64,000 bases of DNA from Macrostomum hystrix (Eukaryota > Platyhelminthes > Macrostomidae): assembly GCA_950097015.1 (NCBI GenBank), contig CATNEN010000001.1, forward strand, positions 14,687,001 to 14,751,000, read 5' to 3'. Below are positions 29,732 to 40,000 of this stretch, in pieces (the first letter of the stretch is position 1; every line of letters starts with the position of its first letter). The translations under genes and the position numbers were made by a program. Below the pieces are notes generated by a model. That model was given only the letters and a program-made list of their open reading frames with translations. It was not told the origin of the DNA and made no database searches.

Positions 29732-32033
29732 CCAATAATTGCGACCCACACCGCAGCTGGTCACAAACAAGATCATTAATCTTAGGGCCGGGTTTGGGGC
29801 GGCGGTGAATTAAGTAGCTGCCGAATCCACTTTCTCCGGAGTTGTCTAGACCCCTGTAGAAATGACTGATCGCGGCCATAACTTTTATTGTATGAGTAGT
29901 TTAGGTCATAATTCCCCTCCAACCCGCGATCAGATATAGGGGATCACTCGGGCGTTATGAGTGATCATTAATTCTTCATGTCCTCTTTTCTTTACAGTAT
30001 TCGAGCCCAGCTCGACTTTATGACCTTCTCCCTTTTAGATACATGTAAATGCACTGTAGGCAGGTCGGCGCCTGCGCTTCCCATTGTCCCGGCGGAATAA
30101 CAATCGCTGGCCGACTGCCGACGGCTGTTCGCGCAGAACATCTGTCGTTTCCCGCCGCCGGTTCATTGGGCAATTGGGGCGGCCTATCGCCGCTTCGATT
30201 CCCCGTTGACAGGCTGGCGCGAATGCGGGTTGTTTTGATGGATGTCGGAGTTGGCGTGCTGCAGGACTATTTAAGCAAGCGCGCTGCGCTGCTCCCTCTC
30301 GGACCCTTCGGAACCGGACCCTCCACCTTCGCCGGACCTCTTTTTTCCGGACCTCCGGACCTCCCTTTTCCCCGCCGGAACTACTTTTGCCGGGCCGGAC
30401 TCCCACCGGACCCCGGACTCATATTCCGGACCCACGTAGGGCTTAGACCCTTGAGCCCCGAGCTCTGCTCAGCTATCACAGGCCCATTGCCTGCTCCCAA
30501 TCCCCTAAGCGCAAGCCACCTCGTTAGGTGAGCACTAAATTGAGCCTCTGAGCTCCTAGTGTGTTGGCCCCTGCCAATTCGCAATCGTTTTCCCTTCTCT
30601 GCCTTTGCTGTTTTGCCCTACCTTCCCCCGAGAACGACGGGACTGCAGCACGCGGCCAAGCGACTTCAGATAAGTAACCCGCGCAGCGGCTTGTGATTAT
30701 TACTCCTAAGGGACTAGTACTTTTAGTTAGGCGGCCAATTAGTGGGAGGGAAAACTTAGGATTGGTGGCTTAATACACAGACAATCTACTTGTCAATCAC
30801 TTAATTATTAGGCCAATTTTAATAACAATAAATCCATTCATTATGCCGTTCTCTTACCTTTATTTTATCTTTAGACAGCCCTCGATCATGAGTGGCTAAC
30901 TCATTAGGGGGTGGGCTCTGGTGAGGCCGAGCTGAAGGCTACGGCAGGAAGGCAACTGTAAGCGCGCATGCGAGTAATAAGGAGCTAGGGATTTGCGAGT
31001 AAAATGCGGAGTGTAGCATGTGTTTCTCTGCTAGGGGTGGGGAATTCCTTGGCGGGTTTTTCCTCTCTTCCTGGCGGATCAAGGAGTACGTGTCAAACTC
31101 CCATGCCAATTGAGTTTCCCTTCTGTTCCCCGCCTTTCGCAACTGCCGCCACGGAAGCGAGGGTGATGATCAATTAATCTTTCGCTTGCATAATCACTCA
31201 GCCAGTGTTCTGCTTAATCTCTCCAGTCTCTGATTTCTTCAACTCACACAGACTCGGATTTGCTAGTTACTTAATGTGTAGGCTGCAGTCTAATGTACAG
31301 AATGTGTCTAATGTCTCATGAGTAGGATTCTGGCTACGGATTCTCGTTCAAGTTCTTAGTACCACCTTTCTAGACCCCTGTAGCGCGAATTCAGGAATCC
31401 CCTGTTGAGGCGTGTCTCGATTCATTCTGGGGCTCTCGCCCCAGTCTAGAACGGAAGTTGCAGAATGCCCATTTTTCGGCTTGTCTAGATCTGTGTGATA
31501 AACTGGGAGCTGTGTACTCCGGGGACCCAAGTCCCCAAATATCTGCGGTGGCGACGTAGGCGCATTGGGTGGTGGCGCTACCCTAGATCATCTTTTCCGC
31601 TTTGCCGATAGCCTTTCCGCATTTCTATGACAAGAGCCTAGGCCGAGTCGACCACTGCTACCAAGGTTAGGAGTCAGTTATTTACATGCTACTGACGACA
31701 GTAGGCTCTCTAGCCCTGTCCTATCTGCTTTCGGGTAGTCCGACACCTCCTTAGACTTTCAGCCGGTTTCGAGCATTGCCTGGGGTAGGCACGGCAGTCA
31801 TGCCGGTGGCCTATGGGACGAGTGGGACTGGCCAGCCTGAGGCCAATAGGACCACTCCCTGCATCCATTGTACCTCCTCGTCTCTCCCTTCATCCCTCCC
31901 TTCATCTCATCCCTCTTCTTGCGACAACTCGCGAGCAGCAGCGCGATCGACCTCCGACTCTATCGCCGTTCTCCACACTCCTACCTTTCACGAGGGCGGT
32001 CATTGGCTTGCAAAAAGACCCGACCATTACAAT
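29650..32033. repeat. Right arm of the inverted-repeat element
   Basis: Mirror of the left arm. It contains the 3' end of the J-domain frame, a TATTTAAG motif near 30268 and an AATAAA near 30826. Open frames at 30049-30531 and 31776-32139 are proline/arginine-rich and look non-coding. Confidence 0.65.
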
Positions 32034-33191
32034 TGACAATTTTTCATTGTTATTGACAATGATCATTGCTATCGTGCTTTTTTATGGCGCTTCGGTCTTT
32101 TTTGAGGGTAAGGGTGTTGTGAGCTGCGTCTCACAATGACCTTGCTCCGACCCCTGCGTCTCTAACCCTTCCACCCCGGCCACCTGCTCAATCCAGTTCT
32201 GCCCGGCTCCGGCTTAGGCCAGCCTCCTTTATCGTTGTTTGTCGCTCGCCCATTGGCTGCCCCCTGCGCTGTCTTCGCTAGTCCAATCAGGACTCTCGTC
32301 TGGCCAGGCCGCCTGGCTGTCAGCTTAAAGCTGTTGCTGTTGCGGGACGCTGCAATCGCAGCGCACTAGTGTCTTCGTCACCAGGGTTTGCGCTTCAAGA
32401 GAAGCTGGCGGAAGCATAGGAATCTGTGCTAGTTATGTGCCTAAAATTGATGGACATTTTTACGTGCACGTGCACCACATGTACGTTTAATATGATTAAT
32501 AAGAACTCTAGCAGTCAAAGTTAATTTTTTTAGCTCATGTAGAGTATAGCCAATTGTTTGGTCCTAGAGAATGTGATTATTGAGAGCGGAAGTACTTGCC
32601 AAGCTGATAAATATGAGCTTGGCATTTAGCATTGAGCATGAGCTTGTCATATGAGAATTTTGCGTTATTGACCAGTAAAAGAATAGTAAATTCTTTTTAA
32701 CTTGGCTATCACTATTTGCAGCATCAGAGAGGCCGCCACGTTATCCAGTGCCGTCTAAATTGCTATCCGATAACTGTAGCAGCAAATGGTGATGTTTCAG
32801 CTTATATTTTATTGCCCATGCATTGATCGTTGCTGGAGTATGGGAATGCAGATGGACTGTGCAGCTATCAGAGCTGACCGCAATTCGAATTAATGATTTA
32901 GTGGCATGTAGTCCACATCATCCCCTACCCGATTTCAACGATTCTGATCATTTTGAAAATAGCGCAAAATTATCGCTGGAACTTCCGCTGCTGCTGGGGC
33001 TTGACGGGTCAGTTTTGGATACTGGACCGTGTGTACACTGAATGCCTATAAAATGCCTTTGACAGTCAGTTTTGTTGGCGCTTAAAAGCTCCAAGTAACT
33101 CTATGTAGGACATTTCAAACTGAACTATATTTTTGCTTAACTGGCCAAAAAGCCAAGACAGAATTTTGACGGCCGATCTCAATTCTCAATT
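32034..33191. promoter_or_regulatory. Possible promoter region of the ankyrin gene
   Basis: 32160-32420 is GC-rich and has a divergent pair of CCAAT boxes (cccattggct near 32250 and gtccaatcagg near 32282). The remaining 770 bp up to the ATG at 33192 shows no gene. Confidence 0.3.
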
Positions 33192-33323
33192 ATGACGGAC
33201 GTCGCTTTCGATGACGTCACTATGAGCTGGCTGGCAGCGGCCTACGCTGGTGACTTGACACGGTTGCGTGAGCTGCACCACACCCACCGCCTGCACCTAG
33301 ATGCGAGGGCTAACTTTGAACAG
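33192..33323 (+). CDS. Ankyrin-repeat gene, exon 1
   Basis: ATG at 33192 (tctcaattATGAC) starts 44 codons ending with CAG before the donor GTTTGA, phase 0. Residues MSWLAAAYAGDLTRLRELHH form the start of a first ankyrin repeat (AA-x2-G-x4-L). The exons below join without a phase break. The gene could be independent, or the 5' part of the TRPM transcript. Confidence 0.65.
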
Positions 33324-33385
33324 GTTTGAATGCAAGCATTTCTATTTTTGTGAAGAAAAATGCTTTATGGTTTAAGGTATGCGAC

Positions 33386-33684
33386 GGCTGTGGGCAATGG
33401 CACATCATTTGGTGACACTAGACCCGCACCCAGCGAGTAGGCAATTCTCTGAATTCCACTGACTCCACTCGCACACACATACTGTACGCAGGTATACACC
33501 ACACCACATAGACTTTCTCATCATCAGCCAGTGTACACTCTCACTGTGCCTTTAAGGTTGGCCCTCAATGGCGTAGATTGTGCGACAACCAATGTACCCA
33601 AGCTTTTTTTCCGCGGCTGCGCCCCAAATAAATGTGGCCTCAACGTGAAATCGAGCTCAGGGACCTTGGTGCAAGCGCTTTGTA
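33386..33684 (-). mobile_element. tRNA-derived SINE, copy 1
   Basis: Minus-strand copy in ankyrin intron 1. It retains the body (caaatgatgtgcc-like end, gtgtacactg, aggtccctgagctcgattTC) but no clear tail or A box. More diverged than copies 3-5. Confidence 0.75.
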
Positions 33685-33902
33685 AAAAAGTTAAGACCGC
33701 CTTAGTAATTGTAATTGTAAATTGTAATTGGGCCTTAGTTTGCTCGGGGTAGCGAAATGGGCATAGAGATTCTGCTTAGGGATTACGATCAGCAAGATTA
33801 TCCCTAGTTCTAGCTCGTATATTTATCAACTCACAAATTTTTAATGCCAGTAATACGTGCGTAATGCAAGTAAACACTCGTTATTGATTGAAACATTGTA
33901 AG

Positions 33903-34109
33903 GCCGAGATGCAGTCAGCTACAGCCCTGCTTCTAGCTGTGTCCGCAAATCGCTATCACTGCACTCGCTGGCTGCTGTCTGTTGGAGCTGACCATCAGGC
34001 GGCCTTGCCAGACGGTCGCACGCCACTTCATCTGGCTTGCCAATTCGGCTGGCCTCTGGTCACGGCTGCCTTGGTCGAGGCCGGCTGTGAGGTTGACGCA
34101 GCGGATGCT
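33903..34109 (+). CDS. Ankyrin-repeat gene, exon 2
   Basis: 69 codons, phase 0 to 0. They hold two ankyrin repeats: ATALLLAVSANRYHCTRWLL then GADHQAALPDGRTPLHLACQ with the TPLHLA signature, then LVEAGCEVDAADA. The donor is GTAAGG at 34110. The acceptor is a weak AG after attgtaag; an AG six bases later would also keep frame. Confidence 0.75.
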
Positions 34110-34261
34110 GTAAGGTTCTCACTTTTAATTGCCAGATTATGTTCCTGTCCGAGATTCTAATTAAAAAACTCAGCACAGAATTGAAGAAAAGCGGTCACTA
34201 GTCTAGATTTCCAGAAATTAATTCGATGGCGATTGAAAAAATAACTAAATCCTAAAAATCA

Positions 34262-34660
34262 CCAGTGGCGGCTTTCAAATCCCGAATGGCGACCCATAAA
34301 TCCCAAATAGTGACACCAAATACCCTGTGGCGGCCCTAAAAACCCCTTGGTGGCCAGAGTGGCGGCCTCAAATCCTCAGTGGCGGAGTCGAATCCTCAGT
34401 GGCGGCGTCAAATCCACAGTGGCGGAGTCAAATCCTCAGTGGCGGAGTCAAATCCACAGTGGCGGCCTCAAATCCCAAGGGGCGGCCTCAAATCCTCAGT
34501 GGCGGCGTCAAATCCACAGTGGCGGAGTCAAATCCACAGTGGCGGCCTCAAATCCCAAGGGGCGGCCTCAAATCTACAGTGGTGGCCTCAAATCCCAAGG
34601 GGCGGTCTCAAATCTACAGTGGCGACCCTCAAATCCCCAGTGGTGGCCACCGAATCCTTG
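34262..34660. repeat. 20-bp minisatellite, ankyrin intron 2
   Basis: About 20 units of the form ggcggcctcaaatcc plus 5 variable bases, in exact 20-bp register. Confidence 0.9.
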
Positions 34661-34786
34661 ATCCTTGCCGACTTTATTAGTACTCCTACTTCATTTAATA
34701 CAATTGTCACTGCAAAGTTCCCAGATTTTACTAATTTTGTCCCTTGCTATGGCTGTGCTAACTCTGCTGCGAACTGGAACTTGCAG

Positions 34787-34873
34787 CTTGGCCGCCAACC
34801 TCTGCACTTAACGACCTGCCCTGAGTGCATCTTGCTGTTGCTCAAAGCTGGTGCTGTGATCCAGCCAGCTCAC
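34787..34873 (+). CDS. Ankyrin-repeat gene, exon 3
   Basis: 29 codons between ttgcag and GTGAGA, phase 0 to 0. They read LGRQPLHLTTCPECILLLLK, another ankyrin repeat that continues VDAADA from exon 2 exactly, ending AGAVIQPAH. Confidence 0.75.
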
Positions 34874-34989
34874 GTGAGAATTTGTTTGATTCACTACTTC
34901 TCCACGACTGATATTCTCTCACTCTACTCCAACCTTTCAGCTCTCATTCACATATTTTATCTCCGCTCTTGACCAAGTAAATGTACATA

Positions 34990-35510
34990 TTCACACTCCA
35001 CTCCTCTCCCCATCTTCTCTCTCCTCTCCACATCTCACTTATCTCCCCACCTTCTCACTCCTCTCCCCACCTTCTCACTCATCTCCCATCTTCTCACTCC
35101 TCTCCCCACCTTCTCACTTATCTCCCCACCTTCTCACTCCTCTCCACATCTTCTCACTCATCTCCCATCTTCTCACTCCTCTCCACATCTGCTCTCTCCT
35201 CTTCCCATCTTCTCACTCCTCTCCCCATCTTCTCACTCATCTCCCCACCTTCTCACTCATCTCCCCACCTTCTCACTCATCTCCCCACCTTCTCACTCAT
35301 CTCCCCACCTTCTCACTCATCTCCCCACCTTCTCACTCATCTCCCCACCTTCTCACTCATCTCCACATCTTCTCACTCCTCTCCAAATGTGCTCTCTCCT
35401 CTTCGCATCTTCTCACTCATCTCCATATCTTCTCACTCATCTCCATGTCTTCTCACTCATCTCCATATCTTCTCACTTCTCTTTAAATTTTCTCTCCTCT
35501 CCCACTAACT
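34990..35510. repeat. 20-bp minisatellite after ankyrin exon 3
   Basis: About 25 units of tctcactcatctccccacct, in exact 20-bp register over long stretches, degenerate at both ends. Confidence 0.9.
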
Positions 35511-35526
35511 GACTTCCGTGCCTCAG

Positions 35527-35628
35527 CATTCGCCTATTAAAATAGACTTCAATAAACAATTCAGAGCGTCAGTCAAGACAAGAGCAAAGATGCTACCTCG
35601 CAGCAGCCGAGCAACTCAGGCCTTTTGA
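35527..35628 (+). CDS. Ankyrin-repeat gene, possible last exon
   Basis: After a good acceptor (cttccgtgcctcag), 33 codons are open in the required phase (HSPIKIDFNKQFRASVK and onward) and end in TGA at 35626-35628. It has no further ankyrin signature. A competing acceptor at 35976 would give only seven codons before a stop. If neither is right, the ankyrin exons may splice into the TRPM exon at 36.8 kb. Confidence 0.3.
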   Translation, partial: HSPIKIDFNKQFRASVKTRAKMLPRSSRATQAF

Positions 35629-36376
35629 ACCGCTTCAAGCACGTGAGCACTGTTGTCCTACCTCGGTTTTGAGATTACTCACTAAAGAAAATAAATGCGT
35701 ACCTCGCCCCTCACTGACTAAGAACTTGACTATCGGTGTCTACCACTGACACTCACTCACACACTCACATACTGCACACAATAGTCATTAGCGTCTTCTT
35801 AGTGAAGACAATAAAATTTACTAAACCGAAATAGATCCCCACTGCCAGTTTGGAACGGGGGGTAGAGACTCCCATTGGTGATTAAGCCAAGCGTTCGCAA
35901 AGAAATGTCCGTTAAGGCTGAATAGCTACTTGTTGGCTAAAATATCTCTGCTAAACCCCATTCCCCTGTCCCCAGATCCTCGACCCCTTCTCTCACTAGA
36001 AAAGGCTGCCGCTGCTGTTGCTGCGCAGGAGTTGGGGCCACCCGGCACTCGCTGCATTGTAAAACCTGCGAGACTCGTGGCCTTTGAGAGACACAATAGC
36101 TTAACCAGGACATTGGAGTCTTAATATGCCTGACGCACAACAATTACCCAGTGTTTACTGACAGATCTATTCGAAATCTACTAGCGACATCAGATATTAT
36201 TAGCCAACTGAAATTCTATCCCGCAGGACCGCGATCATTCTTGGTATCCACTGAATCTTAGCAGGCGCCAGTGCGTGCAGTTTCGTCCATCGCGGTGAGT
36301 TTTTTGAGTTCACATTATTTTTTAATACTCAGTACCACCGAAGGCCACTGCCCGCAGCCTTCGTTATATTTTTTGT
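35629..36376. other. Region between ankyrin and TRPM exons
   Basis: A frame at about 35977-36123 (DPRPLLSLEKAAAAVAAQEL and onward) follows an acceptor-like ctgtccccag and could be an exon. It was not joined because no donor and no matching phase were found. Confidence 0.3.
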
Positions 36377-36640
36377 TAGGGGGCTGCGGGCAATGTCACA
36401 CCATTTGGTGACACTAGACCCGCAGCCAGTGAGGAGGCAATTCTGCCCACTCCGCTGACTCCTGAGCACACACGCACACAGGTGTGTACATCTGCCTTGA
36501 CTTTCTCATCATCAGACAGTGTACACTCTCATTTTGCCTTTGAGGTTGGCCCTCAAATTGCACGACAAGCCCCCAAGCCTTCTCTCCGCAGCTGCGCCAC
36601 AAATGAATGTGGCCTCGCCGCGGAATCGAGCTCAGGGACG
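36377..36640 (-). mobile_element. tRNA-derived SINE, copy 2 (head-truncated)
   Basis: Minus strand. The body is well preserved from gggctgcgggcaatg to ggaatcgagctcagggac, then the similarity stops, so the A-box end is missing. It lies between the ankyrin exons and the first TRPM exon. Confidence 0.8.
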
Positions 36641-36779
36641 CGTCAGTCCACAGACTGAGCGCCAGCTGTTGCACTTATAATCCTGTAACATGGCCCGCCA
36701 TGCCCATTGAATCTCTAGCTCCAATCCATCGATCTGCACCTGCGGCGGTGCCACTGACTGTCATCCAAGCGACAGCGGC

Positions 36780-37004
36780 ATGCTGACCGCAGCTTCAACG
36801 CCTGACAACTCCGCTTCAGGCGATGGCAGCGGCGGTGGCGGCGGGCGCATTGGTAGTATCAGACGCAAACTGTCTATGCAGAAGTCGCAGCCTCAGCAGC
36901 AGCAGCAAGCAGATGTGCCAGTCACTGCGGAGCATCCAGCTGAAGCCCTGCCAACCAACGCCTTTGGAGAGATCGAATTCTCTGGCATGAAGCAACTGGC
37001 TAAG
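36780..37004 (+). CDS. TRPM exon 1 (first recognised)
   Basis: 75 codons from ATG, ending AAG before GTTGGG, phase 0. Gly/Ser-rich start, RKLSMQKSQPQQQQQ, then NAFGEIEFSGMKQLAK, the stretch that opens the TRPM N-terminal domain (G-x-I/L-x-F-x-G). Confidence 0.75.
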
Positions 37005-40000
37005 GTTGGGCACTGATAGGCCGTCATGCCACTGTTCAGATAAATTCACTCTACAGTCTCTACCTCTCTCAACCTTATCTGTATCGCTTATTACCCTATC
37101 TGTCTCTCTCATTACCCTATCTGTCTCTCTCATTACCCTGTCTGTCTCTCTCATTACCCTATCTGTCTCTCTCATTACCCTATCTGTCTCTCTCATTACC
37201 CTATCTGTCTCTCTCATTACCCTATCTGTCTCTCTCATTACCCTATCTGTCTCTCTCATTACCCTATCTGTCTCTCTCATTACCCTATCTGTCTCTCTCA
37301 TTACCCTATCTCTCTCTCTCATTACCCTATCTGTCTCTCTCATTACCCTATCTGTCTCTCTCATTACCATATCTGTCTCTCTCATTACCCTATCTGTCTC
37401 TCTCATTACCATATCTGTCTCTCTCATTACCCTATCTGTCTCTCTCATTACCCTATCTGTCTCTCTCATTACCCTGTCTGTCTCTCTCATTACCATATCT
37501 GTCTCTCTCATTACCCTATCTGTCTCTCTCATTACCATATCTGTCTCTCTCATTACCCTGTCTGTCTCTCTCATTACCCTATCTGTCTCTCTCATTACCC
37601 TATCTGTCTCTCTCATTACCCTATCTGTCTCTCTCATTACCCTATCTGTCTCTCTCATTACCCTATCTGTCTCTCTCATTACCCTATCTGTCTCTCTCAT
37701 TACCCTATCTGTCTCTCTCATTACCCTATCTGTCTCTCTCATTACCCTATCTGTCTCTCTCATTACCCTATCTGTCTCTTTCATTACCCTATCTGTCTCT
37801 CTCATTACCCTATCTGTCTCTTTCATTACCCTATTTGTCTCTCTCATTACCCTATCTGTCTCTCTCATTACCGTTAGTTTGTTCGCCTGGACTCAAACAC
37901 GCCGGACTCAGCAATTTACGAGCTGCTGGTGAAGAAGTGGGAGATGAGCAGGCCTACTCTAGTAATTAATATCTTCGGCGGTGACTTTGAAAAGAAGCGA
38001 CAGCTAAAGATGATATTCAAGAAGGGGTTGTGGAAAGCCGCTGAGAGTGCCGGTGAGTCTCAAATTACTCAAAGTGTGCTCAAATCTAGTTAATAGCATT
38101 ATGCTGCTTCTAGCAGTGCCTAGGTATTTATTAAATATTTGTTCGCTTGTGTTTTAAAGGCCGCGATAGGTCAAATTCTCAAGGAGGTAAGGAACGCGCC
38201 AATTCAAACTAGTTTTTTTGCTTTTTTATATTTTAAACAAACTATAAAAAACATTAAACAACATCTTGGCATGTGGGTTAAGAATACGCTGAACTTTCTG
38301 AAAACATGTTTATCAGCGACATCTTGCATCTCGCTCGATAATTACATTCGTTACAATTTGAATGACGGGGTACGTCTGAAGGTTATTAAATAACCTGCTA
38401 AAAATGCTAAATTTATGTTTAAAATTTTAATTGTGTATAAGCGCTATGCCATTAATTTTAACATGGTAGTAACTCTAAATGATGCGCATTTCCTGACTGT
38501 CTTGATAGATGGTTTTAAAAAACTGCATCTAACAGGTGAACTAAAATATCTAAGACATAAGCTTCAGTATCTAACAGATAAACTACAGTATCTAACAGGT
38601 ATACTACAGTATCTAACAGGTAAACTACAGTATCTAACAGGTAAACTACAGCATCTAACAGGTATACTACAGTATCTAACAGGTATACTACAGTATCTAA
38701 CAGGTGAACTAAAATATCTAAGACATAAGCTTCAGTATCTAACAGGTAAACTACAGAATCTAACAGGTATACTACAGTATCTAACAGGTATACTACAGTA
38801 TCTAACAGGTGAACTAAAATATCTAAGACATAAGCTTCAGTATCTAACAGGTAAACTACAGAATCTAACAGGTATACTACAGTATCTAACAGGTATACTA
38901 CAGTATCTAACAGATATACTACAGAATATAACAGGTATACTACAGTATCTAACAGGTATACTACAGAATATAACAGGTATACTACAGTATCTAACAGGTA
39001 TACTACAGTATCTAACAGGTATACTACAGAATATAACAGGTATACTACAGTATCTAACAGGTATACTACAGTATCTAACAGGTATACTACAGTATCTAAC
39101 AGGTATACTACAGTATCTAACAGGTATACTACAGTATCTAACAGGTATACTACAGTATCTAACAGGTATACTACAGTATCTAACAGATATACTACAGAAT
39201 ATAACAGGTATACTACAGTATCTAACAGGTAAACTACAGAATCTAACAGGTATACTACAGTATCTAACAGGTATACTACAGTATCTAACAGATATACTAC
39301 AGAATATAACAGGTATACTACAGTATCTAACAGGTATACTACAGAATATAACAGGTATACTACAGTATCTAACAGGTATACTACAGTATCTAACAGGTAT
39401 ACTACAGAATATAACAGGTATACTACAGTATCTAACAGGTATACTACAGTATCTAACAGGTATACTACAGTATCTAACAGGTATACTACAGTATCTAACA
39501 GGTATACTACAGTATCTAACAGATATACTACAGAATATAACAGGTATACTACAGTATCTAACAGGTATACTACAGAATATAACAGGTATACTACAGTATC
39601 TAACAGGTATACTACAGTATCTAACAGGTATACTACAGAATATAACAGGTATACTACAGTATCTAACAGGTATACTACAGTATCTAACAGGTATACTACA
39701 GTATCTAACAGGTATACTACAGTATCTAACAGGTATACTACAGTATCTAACAGGTATACTACAGTATCTAACAGGTATACTACAGTATCTAACAGGTATA
39801 CTACAGTATCTAACAGGTATACTACAGTATCTAACAGGTATACTACAGAATCTAACAGATATACTACAGTATCTAACAGGTATACTACAGTATCTAACAG
39901 GTATACTACAGTATCTAACAGGTATACTACAGTATCTAACAGGTATACTACAGTATCTAACAGGTATACTACAGTATCTAACAGGTATACTACAGTATCT

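Larger units (their letters stand above)
25605..32033. mobile_element. Giant inverted-repeat element (arms over 2 kb)
   Basis: 25605-27705 and 29650-32033 are inverted copies of one another, about 85-90 percent alike by eye. Both outer ends begin ATTGTAATGG, and matching landmarks occur in reverse order along the arms (for example ggccaataggaccactccct near 31850 and its complement near 25780). The inner arm ends share actccacatca and its complement. The 1.9-kb centre holds a J-domain frame, a Penelope fragment and a LINE fragment. Long terminal inverted repeats suggest a DNA transposon or foldback element, but no transposase and no clear target duplication were found; a palindromic genomic duplication remains possible. 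Confidence 0.65.

Noticed and set aside
30049-30531. 160-codon Pro/Leu-rich ORF in the right arm
   Set aside because: No domain, composition follows local GC, and the mirrored left arm does not keep the frame.
25605-32033. LTR retrotransposon interpretation of the arms
   Set aside because: The arms are inverted, not direct, and no gag/pol frame lies between them.
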